DNA of 64,000 bases from Massilia sp. TS11 (GTDB lineage Bacteria; Pseudomonadota; Gammaproteobacteria; Burkholderiales; Burkholderiaceae_D): the NCBI RefSeq assembly GCF_022012445.1, contig NZ_JAKLTS010000016.1, positions 1 to 64,000 of the forward strand, read 5' to 3'. How positions within the stretch are numbered: position 1 is the first letter of the stretch; every line of letters begins with the position of its first letter. Shown piece by piece: positions 9,336 to 19,532 of the stretch. Position numbers and translations under genes: made by a program. Under the pieces are notes generated by a model. It saw only the letters and a list, made by a program, of their open reading frames with translations, made no database searches and was not told the origin of the DNA.

Positions 9336-11648
9336 TTAGCGTTGTGCGACCGCATCCACGACACACAAAGCCGTCATATTGACGATCCGGCGCACCGTCG
9401 CCGAGGGCGTCAGAATGTGCACCGGCTTGGCACAGCCGAGCAGCACCGGGCCGATCGCGATGCCGTTGCCGGCCGCCGTCTTCATCAGGTTGTAAGCGAT
9501 GTTGGCGGCGTCGATATTCGGCATCACCAGCAGGTTGGCGTCGCCCTGCAGGGTCGAGTCCGGCATGATCTTCTGGCGGAACTTGCTGTCCAGGGCCGTG
9601 TCGCCGTGCATTTCGCCGTCGACTTCGAGCTCGGGCGCCCGTTCGCGCACCAGTTCCAGGGCCTCGCGCATTTTCAGCGCCGAGGGCTGGTTGGAGGTGC
9701 CGAAATTCGAGTGCGACAGCAGGGCGGCGCGCGGGCACAGGCCGAAGCGCGCCATCTCGTCGGCCGCCATGATCGTGATGTCGGCCAGCTCTTCGGCCGA
9801 GGGGTCGGCATTGATATGGGTGTCGACGATGGCCAGCTGGCGCTCGGGCAGCATGAGGAAGTTCATGGCCGCATACACGTTCACGCCGGCACGCTTGCCG
9901 AGCACCTGGTCGACATAGTGCAAATGCCACTGGGTCGAGCCGAAGGTGCCGCAGATCATGCCGTCGGCATGGCCCTTGTGGATCATCATCGCGCCGATCA
10001 GGCTGTGGCGGCGGCGCATTTCCAGCTTGGCGTAGGGCTCGGTCACGCCCTTGCGGCGCGTCATCTGGTGGTAGGTCTGCCAGTAGTCGCGGAAGCGCTC
10101 GTCGTGGTCGGGATTGATCACGTCATAGTGGAGGCCGGCCTTCAGGCGCAGGCCGAAACGCTCGATGCGCTGTTCCAGCACGGCCGGACGGCCGACCAGG
10201 ATCGGGCGCGCCAGATGCTCGTCGACCACGATCTGCACGGCGCGCAGCACGCGCTCTTCCTCGCCCTCGGCGAACACGATGCGCTTGCGCTCGGCCGGCG
10301 CATCCTTGGCCACCTGGAACAGGGGCTTCATGAAGGAGCCCGAGCGGTAGACGAATTGCTGCAGGCTGTTGCGGTAGGCTTCGAGGTCGGCGATCGGGCG
10401 CGAGGCCACGCCCGAGGCTTCGGCCGCGCGCGCCACGGCCGGCGCGATGTGCATCAGGAGGCGCGGGTCGAAGGGCATCGGAATCAGGTATTCGGGACCG
10501 AAGGACAGGTTCTTGATGCCATAGGTGGTGGCCACGATGTCCGACTGCTCGGCATGGGCCAGCTCGGCGATCGCGTGCACGACCGCGATTTCCATCTCGC
10601 GCGTGATGGTGGTGGCGCCGCAATCGAGCGCCCCGCGGAAGATGTAGGGGAAGCACAGCACATTATTGACCTGATTCGGATAGTCCGAACGGCCGGTGGC
10701 GATGACGGCGTCGTCGCGCACGGCCTTGACCTCTTCCGGCAGGATTTCCGGGGTCGGGTTGGCCAGGGCCAGAATCAGGGGCTTGGTCGCCATCTGCTTG
10801 ACCATCTCGGCCTTGAGCACGCCGCCGGCGGACAGGCCGAGGAAGATGTCGGCGCCCGGAATCACCTCGGCCAGGGTGCGGTGCGGGGTGTCCTGCGCAA
10901 AGCGCGCCTTGTCCGGGTCCATCAGCTCGGTGCGGCCCTGGTAGACCACGCCGGCCAGGTCGGTGACGTAAATATTTTCGATCGGGAAGCCGAGGTCGAC
11001 GATCAGATCGAGGCAGGCCAGGGCCGCGGCGCCGGCGCCGGACACCACCAGCTTGCACTGCTTGATGTCCTTGCCGACCACCTTGATGCCATTCAGGATG
11101 GCGGCGCCGACGATGATGGCGGTGCCATGCTGGTCATCGTGGAAGACGGGGATCTTCATCTTCTCGCGCAGCTTGCGCTCGATGTAGAAGCACTCGGGGG
11201 CCTTGATGTCTTCCAGATTGACGCCGCCGAAGGTCGGCTCGAGGGCCGCGATGATGTCGATCAGCTTGTCCGGATCGGACTCGTTGATCTCGATATCGAA
11301 CACGTCGATACCGGCGAATTTCTTGAACAGCACGCCCTTGCCTTCCATCACGGGCTTGGAGGCGAGCGCGCCAATATTGCCCAGACCAAGCACCGCCGTC
11401 CCGTTCGAGATCACAGCCACCAGATTGCCGCGCGCCGTGTATTTATACGAGGCGGCCGGGTCCTTGACGATTTCCTCGCAGGGCGCCGCGACGCCGGGCG
11501 AATAGGCCAGCGACAGATCGCGCTGGTTGGTCAATTGCTTGGTGGGGGTGACGGCGATTTTGCCGGGACGGGGAATTTCGTGGTATTCGAGCGCTGCCTG
11601 GCGCAGTTGCTGACGAATCTCTTCTTTCTTGTCCTGTGGCGAATCCAT
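9336..11648 (-). CDS. maeB: NADP-dependent malic enzyme with C-terminal phosphotransacetylase-like domain
   Basis: The 770-residue protein is the long MaeB form. The N-terminal malic enzyme part (about 1-430) oxidatively decarboxylates malate to pyruvate with NADP reduction. It contains [24 protein letters not shown] and the Rossmann stretch [15 protein letters not shown]. The C-terminal part (about 435-770) is phosphotransacetylase-like ([55 protein letters not shown] region). In known MaeB proteins this part is catalytically inactive and allosteric, binding acetyl-CoA. The gene stands alone, divergent from the NAD salvage genes. The start ATG at 11648 follows a GGAG-type ribosome site. Confidence 0.95.
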   Translation of the reverse strand: MDSPQDKKEEIRQQLRQAALEYHEIPRPGKIAVTPTKQLTNQRDLSLAYSPGVAAPCEEIVKDPAASYKYTARGNLVAVISNGTAVLGLGNIGALASKPVMEGKGVLFKKFAGIDVFDIEINESDPDKLIDIIAALEPTFGGVNLEDIKAPECFYIERKLREKMKIPVFHDDQHGTAIIVGAAILNGIKVVGKDIKQCKLVVSGAGAAALACLDLIVDLGFPIENIYVTDLAGVVYQGRTELMDPDKARFAQDTPHRTLAEVIPGADIFLGLSAGGVLKAEMVKQMATKPLILALANPTPEILPEEVKAVRDDAVIATGRSDYPNQVNNVLCFPYIFRGALDCGATTITREMEIAVVHAIAELAHAEQSDIVATTYGIKNLSFGPEYLIPMPFDPRLLMHIAPAVARAAEASGVASRPIADLEAYRNSLQQFVYRSGSFMKPLFQVAKDAPAERKRIVFAEGEEERVLRAVQIVVDEHLARPILVGRPAVLEQRIERFGLRLKAGLHYDVINPDHDERFRDYWQTYHQMTRRKGVTEPYAKLEMRRRHSLIGAMMIHKGHADGMICGTFGSTQWHLHYVDQVLGKRAGVNVYAAMNFLMLPERQLAIVDTHINADPSAEELADITIMAADEMARFGLCPRAALLSHSNFGTSNQPSALKMREALELVRERAPELEVDGEMHGDTALDSKFRQKIMPDSTLQGDANLLVMPNIDAANIAYNLMKTAAGNGIAIGPVLLGCAKPVHILTPSATVRRIVNMTALCVVDAVAQR

Positions 11649-11815
11649 TGCGCTCCAACCTTCTATCAGTATTACCGGGAGCGACTGATTCTAGCAGACG
11701 TGTTTCCCGGCGACCCTAGGTATTATCCGAAGATAGTTTTCAATAATCAATTTTCTGATTTTAATCGCATTCAGCAATGCAACCCGCTGGGGGCAGGTAT
11801 GCGATACTGTTTCTC

Positions 11816-12622
11816 ATGACTCAACACCTGCACCTGCTGCTGATCGATCCGCAGCACGATTTCTGCGATGTGCCGGGCGCCGCCCTGCCCGTGCCCGGCG
11901 CCGACGCCGACCTGCGGCGCGTGGCGCAGCTGATCCGCGCCGGCAACGCGCGCATCGACGCCATCACCGTCACCCTCGACGCCCACCACCGCCTCGACAT
12001 CGCCCATCCGGGCTTCTGGCAACAGGCCGACGGCAGCGCCGTGGCCCCGTTCACGGCCATCACGGCGGCCGCGCTGCGCGCCGGCGCCTACCGCCCGCGC
12101 CTGGCGGCCCATGCGGCGCGCGCGCTCGCCTATGTCCAGGCGCTCGAGGCCGGCGGCCGCTACACGCTGATGGTCTGGCCCGTCCACTGCGAGATCGGCA
12201 GCTGGGGCCAGACCGTGCACGAGGCCGTGCGCGCCGCCTACAACCACTGGGAAGAAACGCGCCAGCGCAGCGTGGCCAAGGTGCTCAAGGGCGCCAATCC
12301 CTGGACCGAGCACTACTCGGCCATCGCGGCCGAAGTGCCGGACCCGGACGACGCCGCCACCCAGACCAATCAGCCGCTGCTGGCGCGCCTGGGCGCGGCC
12401 GAGCAGATCCTCGTGGCCGGCGAAGCCAGCAGCCACTGCGTGAAGGCCAGCGTCGCGCATCTGGTCGAGCAGATCGATCCGGCCCGCCTGATCCTGCTCA
12501 GCGATTGCATGAGCCCGGTGACGGGCTTTGCCGCCGAGGCCGACGCCTTCCTGCAGGACATGGCCGCGCGCGGCGCGCGTGTCTGCACGAGCAGCGCCCT
12601 GCTGGCCGAATGGGGAGCCTGA
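11816..12622 (+). CDS. Nicotinamidase-like cysteine hydrolase
   Basis: This 268-residue isochorismatase-fold hydrolase probably deamidates nicotinamide to nicotinate. The expected triad is visible: Asp in LLIDPQHDFC, a lysine in the central region (VAKVLKGANP), and the nucleophile Cys in GEASSHCVKAS. A metal-binding Asp-His-His set resembling that of PncA lies in TLDAHHRLDIAHPGFW. It is longer than typical PncA (about 210 residues). The immediate neighbour is pncB, one base downstream, which uses the product nicotinate; this pairing is the best evidence for function. The ATG at 11816 is preferred to an upstream in-frame ATG at 11777 that lacks homologous sequence. Confidence 0.8.
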   Translation: MTQHLHLLLIDPQHDFCDVPGAALPVPGADADLRRVAQLIRAGNARIDAITVTLDAHHRLDIAHPGFWQQADGSAVAPFTAITAAALRAGAYRPRLAAHAARALAYVQALEAGGRYTLMVWPVHCEIGSWGQTVHEAVRAAYNHWEETRQRSVAKVLKGANPWTEHYSAIAAEVPDPDDAATQTNQPLLARLGAAEQILVAGEASSHCVKASVAHLVEQIDPARLILLSDCMSPVTGFAAEADAFLQDMAARGARVCTSSALLAEWGA

Positions 12623-12623
12623 G

Positions 12624-13817
12624 ATGCGCCCCGTCGTGCGCAGCCTGCTGGAAACGGATCTCTACAAATTCACGATGTGGCAGGCCCTGCTGCATCGGCA
12701 TCCGGATGCCCAGGCCGAATATGCCTTTGTCTGCCGCAATACGCCGGCCTTTCCACTGGCCGAGCTGAAAGCCGAGGTCGAAGCCGAGCTCGATCACTTG
12801 TGCATGCTGAGCTTTCAGCAGGACGAGATCCAATACCTGCGCAGCCTACGCTATATCAAGAGCGATTTTGCCGACTTCCTGACGGTGTTCCGCTTCCAGC
12901 GCCATTTCATCCGCGTCTGGACCGAGGGCCCGCACCTGCACATCGTCGCGCGCGGCCCCCAGGTGCACGTGATGGGCTTCGAAATCTACGTGCTCTACAT
13001 CGTCAACGAGCTGTATTTCCGCCGCGTCGACCAGCAGCGCGCGCTGGCCACGGCGCGCCAGCGCCTGCACGACAAGATCGGCCTCGTGCGCGATTTTCTG
13101 GCCACGCCGCCCTGCCGCCATCCGTTCGAGTTTTCCGATTTCGGCCTGCGCCGCCGTTTCTCGGCCGCCTGGCAGGACGAAGTCGTGGCCACGCTCGCCC
13201 AGGCCCTGCCCGAGCAGTTCAAGGGCAGCTCGAATGTCTACATCGCGATGCGCCAGAAACTAACGCCGCTGGGGACCATGGGCCACGAGTACCTGCAGTC
13301 CTTCCAGGCTTTCGGCGTGCGCCTGCGCGACTTCCAGAAGCAGGCGCTGGAAGACTGGGTGCAGGAATACCGCGGCGACCTCGGCATTGCGCTGACCGAC
13401 GTGGTCGGCATGGATGCCTTCCTGGCCGACTTCGACCTGTATTTCGCCAAGCTGTTCGACGGCCTGCGGCACGACTCGGGCGATCCCTTCGTCTGGGGTG
13501 AAAAGGCCCTGGCCCACTACCAGCGCCTGCGCATCGACGCCCAGACGAAGCGCCTGGTGTTCTCCGACGGGCTCGACCTGCCTGAATGCTTCCGCCTGTA
13601 CCGCGCCTTCGCCGACCGCACGATCACGGCCTTCGGCATCGGCACCAATCTGACCAATGACACGGGTTTTCAGCCGCTCAATATCGTGATGAAGCTGGTG
13701 TCCTGCAATGGCCAGAGCGTGGCCAAGCTGTCGGACACGGCCGGCAAAACCCTGTGTTCCGACGAAACCTTCCTCGCCTATCTGCGCCAGGTGTTCCAGC
13801 ACCCGCAGCCGACCTGA
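12624..13817 (+). CDS. pncB: Nicotinate phosphoribosyltransferase
   Basis: The enzyme makes nicotinate mononucleotide from nicotinate and PRPP, feeding NAD synthesis by the Preiss-Handler route. The 397-residue protein starts with the family N-terminus (SLLETDLYKFTMWQALL). It retains the catalytic His region (LGTMGHEYLQSFQ), the RHDSGDPFVWGEKAL segment and the PRPP-site FGIGTNLTNDTG. It is one base after the nicotinamidase-like gene, and thiL follows one base later, so these three genes form one operon of cofactor metabolism. Confidence 0.95.
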   Translation: MRPVVRSLLETDLYKFTMWQALLHRHPDAQAEYAFVCRNTPAFPLAELKAEVEAELDHLCMLSFQQDEIQYLRSLRYIKSDFADFLTVFRFQRHFIRVWTEGPHLHIVARGPQVHVMGFEIYVLYIVNELYFRRVDQQRALATARQRLHDKIGLVRDFLATPPCRHPFEFSDFGLRRRFSAAWQDEVVATLAQALPEQFKGSSNVYIAMRQKLTPLGTMGHEYLQSFQAFGVRLRDFQKQALEDWVQEYRGDLGIALTDVVGMDAFLADFDLYFAKLFDGLRHDSGDPFVWGEKALAHYQRLRIDAQTKRLVFSDGLDLPECFRLYRAFADRTITAFGIGTNLTNDTGFQPLNIVMKLVSCNGQSVAKLSDTAGKTLCSDETFLAYLRQVFQHPQPT

Positions 13818-13818
13818 C

Positions 13819-14775
13819 ATGCTGTCCGAATTTGATCTGATCCGCCGCTATTTCACCGGGCGCCAGCGCGCCCGCGCCACGCTCGGCATCGGCGACGACT
13901 GCGCCCTGCTGACGCCGGCGCCGGGGCGCCAGCTGGCCATCTCGACCGACATGCTGGTCGAGGACCGCCACTTCTTCGCCGGCGAAGACCCACGCCGCCT
14001 CGGCCACAAGAGCCTGGCCGTGAACCTGTCCGACCTGGCCGCCATGGGCGCCACCCCGCGCGCCTTTACCCTGGCCCTGGCCCTGCCGCACGCCGACGCC
14101 GCCTGGCTCGAGGCCTTTGCCGCGGGCCTGTTCGCCCTGGCCGACGCCCATGACTGCGAGCTGATCGGCGGCGACACGACCAAGGGACCGCTGACCATCT
14201 GCATCAGCGTATTCGGCGAGCTGGCGCCCGGCACGGCCCTGCGGCGCGCGGCCGCCGAGGTCGGCGACGACATCTATATTTCGGGCACGCTCGGCGACGC
14301 CCGCCTGGCCCTGGCCGGCTACCGCGGCGAGCTGGCCCTGAGCCCGGCCGACCTGGCCGATGCAGCCGCCCGCATGCATCTGCCGACCCCGCGCGTGGCC
14401 CTGGGCCAGGCCCTGGCCGGCCTGGCCCACGCGGCCCTCGACATCTCGGACGGCCTTGTGGGCGACCTCGGGCATATCCTGCAGGCCTCCCAGGTCGGCG
14501 CCACGCTCGACGTCGACGCGCTGCCGGCCGGTCCGGTGCTGGCGCGCCAGCCGCAGGCGCTGCGGCGCCAGTTCACGGCGGCCGGCGGCGATGACTACGA
14601 ACTGTGCTTCACGGCGGCGCCGGCCGCACGCGCCGCCATTGCCGCGGCTGCCGCCAGCAGCGCCACCCCGGTCACCCGCGTCGGCCGCATCGAGGCTGCG
14701 CCCGGCCTGCGCTGGACCGATGCCAGCGGCGCCGCGCTGGCGCTCGAGCTGGCCGGCTTCGACCACTTCCGCTAG
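13819..14775 (+). CDS. thiL: Thiamine-monophosphate kinase
   Basis: ThiL phosphorylates thiamine monophosphate to thiamine diphosphate. The 318-residue protein of the PurM-like ATP-binding superfamily shows the N-terminal LGIGDDCALL, the magnesium and ATP ligands in STDMLVEDRHFF and IGGDTTKGPL, and the C-terminal SDGLVGDLGHILQAS and GGDDYELCFTA motifs. The start at 13819 overlaps no other gene and lies one base after the pncB stop. Its stop codon TAG shares the palindrome CTAG (14772-14775) with the stop of the convergent signalling gene, a 4-base tail-to-tail overlap. Confidence 0.95.
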   Translation: MLSEFDLIRRYFTGRQRARATLGIGDDCALLTPAPGRQLAISTDMLVEDRHFFAGEDPRRLGHKSLAVNLSDLAAMGATPRAFTLALALPHADAAWLEAFAAGLFALADAHDCELIGGDTTKGPLTICISVFGELAPGTALRRAAAEVGDDIYISGTLGDARLALAGYRGELALSPADLADAAARMHLPTPRVALGQALAGLAHAALDISDGLVGDLGHILQASQVGATLDVDALPAGPVLARQPQALRRQFTAAGGDDYELCFTAAPAARAAIAAAAASSATPVTRVGRIEAAPGLRWTDASGAALALELAGFDHFR

Positions 14776-17381
14776 GCCGTCCCGGCGCCGAACGCGGCCG
14801 GCCCCTGGCCGCCACGCCGCGGCGCGGGCGGCGCCGCCCCCTCCTCCTGCTTGCCCGCATGGGCGCCGCTGTACTGCCAGTAATGCTCGAAGGCCGTGCG
14901 GATCAGCTCGCGCAGCTGGGCGTCGTCCCAGGGCTTGGTGTAGAAGCGGTAGATGGCGCCGCGGTTGATGGCGTCGAGCACGGCATCGAGGCAGGCGTGG
15001 CCACTGAGGATGATGCGCACCGATTTCGGGTACAGCTCTTTCACGCGCGCCAGGAATTCGGTGCCGCTGGCGTCCGGCAGCTGCTGCTCGCACATCACCA
15101 CCTGTACCGGATGCAGGGCCAGCTGTTCAAACGCTTCGTGCGCGTCGCGCGCCGTCAGAATCGCGTAGTTATCGCGCCGGAACAGGCGGGCCAGGGCCTG
15201 CTGCACCTGCAGGTCATTGTCCACCAGCAGCAGGGTCTGGCGCGGCACTTCTTCGAGCTCGGCCGCGGGCGCGCTGGTCTCGCGCTGGCGCAGCACCAGT
15301 CCGGCCAGGGTCTCGGCCGTGACCGGCTCGGACATATGGAAACCCTGGCCCTCGTCGCAGCGGTGGCGCCGCAGATAGGCGTACTGGGCCGCGCTCTCCA
15401 CGCCCTCGGCCACCACGCGCAGGTGCAGGCTGTGCGCCATATTGACGATGGCCAGGGCGATCGCCGCGTCGTCGGGATTGGTGGTGATGTCGCGCACGAA
15501 GGCGATGTCGATCTTCAGCTTGTCGATCGGGAAGCGCTTGAGGTAGGCGAGGCTCGAATAGCCGGTGCCGAAGTCGTCGATGGCGACCCGCACGCCGCGC
15601 GCGCGCAGGCGGCTCAGCACGGCGATCGTGTGTTCGGCGTTCTGCATCATGGCCGACTCGGTCAGCTCGATTTCGAGCAGATGCGGGTCGAGCCGGTGGC
15701 GCGCCAGCGCGGCCGCCACTGTGCCGTCGAGGTCGCCTTCCATGAACTGGCGGCTCGACACATTGACGGCGATCGGCACCCCGCCCACGCCGGCCTGGAC
15801 CCACAGCGCGCCCTGGCGGCAGGCCTCGTCGATGATCCAGGCGCCGACCCGCACGATCAGGCCCGACTCTTCCATGACGGGCACGAAATCGGCCGGCGCC
15901 ACGATCCCGACCCCGGGCCGACGCCAGCGCAGCAGGGCCTCGACCCCGGCCACGCGGCCCGTGTGCAGGTCGACCTTGGGCTGGTAGTAGAGCACGAACT
16001 GATGCTGCTCGAGCGCCAAGCGCAGCGCCACTTCGAGGTCGAGCCGTTCGAGCAGCTGCTGGTTCATGCCGGCCATGAAGAAACGCACGGCATCGCGCCC
16101 CTCGCGCTTGGCGCGGTCCATGGCCGCATCGGCGAACTTGACCAGGTTTTCGGCATTCGTCGCATCGTGTGGCGCAAAGGCAATGCCGATGCTGGCCGTC
16201 AGCATCACCTGCTGGCCGCCGAGGTCGAACGGCAGGCGCAGGGCTTCGCGCACCTGGTTAGCGGCGTCGACCGCGTCCGCATGCGAAAGCACGCGCGTGA
16301 GCAGGATCGTGAATTCATCGCCACCGAGGCGGCCCACGCTGTCGCGCAGCAAGGCGCGCTGGACCAGGCGGCCGGCCACCTGGCGCAGCAGTTCGTCGCC
16401 GCGGCCGGCGCCGAGCGAGTCATTGATGATCTTGAAGCGGTCGAGATTGATGAACAACAGGCCGACCACCCAGTCGCGCCCGGCCGCGGCGGCCAGCGCC
16501 TGCTCCAGATGCTGATAGAACAGGCTGCGGTTGGGCAGGCCGGTCAGGCTGTCGTAGTGGGCCATGTGCTCGAGCCGCTGCTGGGCCAGGATGCGCTCGC
16601 TGATGTCGCGCGCCACGGCGATCAGCAGGGGCGCGCTGCCATCCTCGGCGCGCTGCCAGGTGGTTTCGACCGGCACCGCGCGGCCGTCGGCGCGCAGCAG
16701 GCGCTGCTCGACCAGGCCGGTGGCGGCGCTGCCGGCCGCGCGCGCCTCGAGCTGCTCGCGCGTGGCCAGGCCAAAGCAGTCGGGCGACTGGGCCAGCACG
16801 GCGCTGCGCTCGAAGCCGAGCAGGCGGCAGGCCCCCTCATTCGCATCGAGCACCGCTGCGCGCAGCGGGTCGATCAGGAAGATGGCGTCGGCCGTGGCGT
16901 CCATCGCGCTGCGAAAGCGCTGCAGGATGGCGGTGCGCTCGGCCACCGTGCGCTCGAGGCGCAGATTGTGTTCGCGCGCCTCGCGGTGCAGCAGCCAGAC
17001 CTCGAGGATATTGCGGATGCGCGTCAGGGCCTCGACCGGATCATAGGGCTTGCCGAGGAAGTCGCGCGCGCCCGCATTCAGGGCCGCCAGCTTCTGGTCG
17101 GGGTCGGCCGTGACCACCAGCACCGGCGGGTAATCGTCGCCGGCCAGGGGGCGCAGCGCGCCCATGACTTCGAAGCCGTCCATGCCCGGCATGTGCAGGT
17201 CGAGGATCAGGAGGTCGTAGCGCTGGGCGGCAAAGCGCGGCGCCACCTGGCGCGGGTCGGTGGTGCTGTCGACATGGGTGAAGCCGGCGTTTTTCAGCAG
17301 GTATTCAAACAGCTGCACATTGACGGCCTGGTCGTCGACGACCAGGATGCGCGCCGCATGCAGATCGGCACTGGTGCTCAT
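14772..17381 (-). CDS. REC-PAS-GGDEF-EAL-REC cyclic-di-GMP signalling protein
   Basis: This 869-residue cytoplasmic response regulator acts on cyclic di-GMP. Domains in order: receiver with phospho-acceptor Asp61; PAS at about 150-270; GGDEF at about 270-440 with intact GGDEF (353-357), no RxxD inhibitory site just before it, and Asn in place of the first Asp of the DxD metal pair (INLDRFK); EAL at about 445-695 with all main catalytic residues (EAL 481-483, Asn540, Glu572, DDFGTG 602-607, Lys623, Glu659, Gln679); and a C-terminal receiver whose acceptor position is Glu765 instead of Asp. Phosphodiesterase activity is likely; cyclase activity is doubtful. It overlaps its upstream partner kinase by 4 bases. 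Confidence 0.93.
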   Translation of the reverse strand: MSTSADLHAARILVVDDQAVNVQLFEYLLKNAGFTHVDSTTDPRQVAPRFAAQRYDLLILDLHMPGMDGFEVMGALRPLAGDDYPPVLVVTADPDQKLAALNAGARDFLGKPYDPVEALTRIRNILEVWLLHREAREHNLRLERTVAERTAILQRFRSAMDATADAIFLIDPLRAAVLDANEGACRLLGFERSAVLAQSPDCFGLATREQLEARAAGSAATGLVEQRLLRADGRAVPVETTWQRAEDGSAPLLIAVARDISERILAQQRLEHMAHYDSLTGLPNRSLFYQHLEQALAAAAGRDWVVGLLFINLDRFKIINDSLGAGRGDELLRQVAGRLVQRALLRDSVGRLGGDEFTILLTRVLSHADAVDAANQVREALRLPFDLGGQQVMLTASIGIAFAPHDATNAENLVKFADAAMDRAKREGRDAVRFFMAGMNQQLLERLDLEVALRLALEQHQFVLYYQPKVDLHTGRVAGVEALLRWRRPGVGIVAPADFVPVMEESGLIVRVGAWIIDEACRQGALWVQAGVGGVPIAVNVSSRQFMEGDLDGTVAAALARHRLDPHLLEIELTESAMMQNAEHTIAVLSRLRARGVRVAIDDFGTGYSSLAYLKRFPIDKLKIDIAFVRDITTNPDDAAIALAIVNMAHSLHLRVVAEGVESAAQYAYLRRHRCDEGQGFHMSEPVTAETLAGLVLRQRETSAPAAELEEVPRQTLLLVDNDLQVQQALARLFRRDNYAILTARDAHEAFEQLALHPVQVVMCEQQLPDASGTEFLARVKELYPKSVRIILSGHACLDAVLDAINRGAIYRFYTKPWDDAQLRELIRTAFEHYWQYSGAHAGKQEEGAAPPAPRRGGQGPAAFGAGTA

Positions 17382-19423
17382 GGCGTGGCCTCCGCGCGCG
17401 CCAGCGCGCTGTCGATGGCGGCCGTGAATTCGGCCAGGTTCAGCGGCTTGGTCAGGTAGCGCGCAAAGCCGAGCGCCATACCGCGTTCAATTTCACGCGG
17501 CATGGCGTTGGCCGTCAGCGCGATGACGGGGATGTCGGCCGTGGCGGGGTCGCGCCGCAGCTCGATCAGCGCGTCCTGGCCCGACAGGCCGGGCAGGTTC
17601 AGGTCCATCAGGATCAGGTCGGGGCGGCGTGCGCGCGCGATCTCGATGCCGCTGTGGCCGTCAGCGGCCGTCAGCAGGCACAGGCCGGGCCGGTAGCGCA
17701 GCACTTCCTGCACCAGCAGCAGATTGGCCGGATTGTCCTCGACATACAGGACCGTGTGGCGGCAGTCGCCCTCGGCCAGGGTCAGCGCGGCCTCGGTCGG
17801 CGCCTGGGCGGGCGCCGGCTGGGCGGCCGCCAGGGCCAGCTCGATCCAGAACACGGTGCCGACCCCGAGGCTGGACGAGACGCCGATGCTGCCGCCCATG
17901 AGCTCGACCAGGCGGCGCGTGACCACCAGGCCGATGCCGGTGCCCTCCTCGATGCCGCTCTCCTGGCCGAGCCGGTTGAAAGGCTCGAACAGGTGGGCCA
18001 GCTGCTGCTCGGACAGGCCATGCCCGGTGTCCTGGACCGACAGGCGCAGGCGCCCGCGCGCGGCGCTGGCGCAGTCGAGCACGACGGCGCCCTGCTCGCG
18101 GTTGTATTTGACGGCATTCGTCAGCAGGTTCAGCAGCACCTGCTTGAGGCGCGTGCGGTCGGCCTGCACGCGCGCCCCGGCCTGCTCGGGGAACAGCACG
18201 CGGATGCCGCGCTGCTGGGCCAGCGGTTCGACCATGGCGCGGCATTCGAGCAGCACCTCGGCCAGCGCGACCGGCTCGAGCGAGAGGGCGAGCGCGCCCG
18301 ACTCGATCTTGGCGAGGTCGAGGATTTCATTGATCAGGGTGAGCAGATGGCGGCCCGACTTCAGGATGTGCTGGGCGAATTCGCGCTTCTGCTCAGCGCT
18401 GGCGGGCAGCTGGTCGGTGGCGAGGATCTGGGCGAAGCCGAGCACGGCATTGAGGGGCGTGCGCAGCTCGTGGCTCATCGAGGACAGGAAGGCCGTCTTG
18501 GCCTGGTTGGCGGCGCTGGCCGCCGCGATCGCCTCGCCCAGTTCGGCGTTCATGGCTTCGAGCTGGGCGGTGCGCTCGCGCACCCGCCCTTCGAGCGCGC
18601 TGTTCAGGCGCATGACTTCCTCCTGGGCCGCGCGGCGCTGGGCCACCTCGTGCTCCATGGCCGCGTTGGCGGCCTCGAGCGCATGGGTGCGCGCGCCGAT
18701 CTCGGCCAGCATGCCATTGACGGCCTCGACCAGGTCGGCCAGCTCGCCCTCGCGCTGGGGCGGGGCCGGCGCCCGGCGCGAGTAGTCGCGCGTGGCGACG
18801 ATCTCGCGCGCCAGCGCCGTCAGGGCCGTGACCGGGGCCGTGACCGACTGCGCCAGGCGGCGCATCAGCCAGTAGCCGAGCGCCAGCGCGGCGCCGGTGG
18901 TGACGGCGCCGATCAGCAGGTAATCGAGCAGGCGCGGCCAGAACGGATAGGCGGCGCGCAGGTAGACGGTGCCGACCCGGCTGCCGCGCGCCAGCACCGG
19001 ATAGAACAACCACAACTCGCTGGCGGCCACGCCGACCCCGTCCGGCCCCGGGCGCAGCGGCGCCGCCTGGCGGCTGTCGGGCGCGCTGTAGGCGGCGAAC
19101 AGACGCCCCTCGCCCGTGTACAGGGCGCCGCCGCGCATGGCCGGACGCAGCGCCAGCAGGGCCAGGTTTTCCTGGGCCAGGCGGGCGTCGTCGTACACGA
19201 GGGCGGGCAGGCTCATGTGGCCGATCAGTTGGGCCTGGGCCGCAAGCTCACCCACCATGGCGCGGTGAAACTGGCGCAGATCGTAGGCAATGACGCCGGC
19301 GATCGAGACCAGCAGGGCCGCCAGCGTGGTGAGCATGGCCACGCGCAGCATCTGCTGGCGCAGCGAGCCGCCCGGCTGGGAGGATCGAAGAAAAGGCATG
19401 AGGTCGCAGGGCTGGGTCGACAT
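17378..19423 (-). CDS. Membrane hybrid sensor histidine kinase (HAMP-HisKA-HATPase-REC)
   Basis: The 681-residue sensor has two membrane helices (about 27-47 and 165-187) enclosing a periplasmic domain of about 115 residues. A HAMP region, a coiled coil (about 245-305), a dimerisation/phospho-acceptor domain with His318 in SHELRTPLNAV, an ATPase with the N and G boxes (NLLTNAVKY, GTGIGL), and a receiver with Asp607 follow. It is encoded directly before, and overlaps by 4 bases, the REC-PAS-GGDEF-EAL-REC gene, so it probably phosphorylates that protein or relays to it. No HPt domain is in either protein, so any relay from the hybrid receiver needs another partner. The signal is unknown. Confidence 0.93.
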   Translation of the reverse strand: MSTQPCDLMPFLRSSQPGGSLRQQMLRVAMLTTLAALLVSIAGVIAYDLRQFHRAMVGELAAQAQLIGHMSLPALVYDDARLAQENLALLALRPAMRGGALYTGEGRLFAAYSAPDSRQAAPLRPGPDGVGVAASELWLFYPVLARGSRVGTVYLRAAYPFWPRLLDYLLIGAVTTGAALALGYWLMRRLAQSVTAPVTALTALAREIVATRDYSRRAPAPPQREGELADLVEAVNGMLAEIGARTHALEAANAAMEHEVAQRRAAQEEVMRLNSALEGRVRERTAQLEAMNAELGEAIAAASAANQAKTAFLSSMSHELRTPLNAVLGFAQILATDQLPASAEQKREFAQHILKSGRHLLTLINEILDLAKIESGALALSLEPVALAEVLLECRAMVEPLAQQRGIRVLFPEQAGARVQADRTRLKQVLLNLLTNAVKYNREQGAVVLDCASAARGRLRLSVQDTGHGLSEQQLAHLFEPFNRLGQESGIEEGTGIGLVVTRRLVELMGGSIGVSSSLGVGTVFWIELALAAAQPAPAQAPTEAALTLAEGDCRHTVLYVEDNPANLLLVQEVLRYRPGLCLLTAADGHSGIEIARARRPDLILMDLNLPGLSGQDALIELRRDPATADIPVIALTANAMPREIERGMALGFARYLTKPLNLAEFTAAIDSALARAEATP

Positions 19424-19532
19424 GCCAGCTTAGTCCCGCAGCGCGCAGTGCGGCGCACGCCTGCCAGCCCCTTGCGGGCCGTGCGGGGCGCGCGTAAAGT
19501 AGGCCCCACCATCCGCGCACAAGGAGAGCATC

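Noticed and set aside
14604-17459. A long + strand open frame opposite the GGDEF-EAL gene
   Set aside because: The minus-strand protein has clear REC, PAS, GGDEF and EAL motifs; the plus-strand translation has none.
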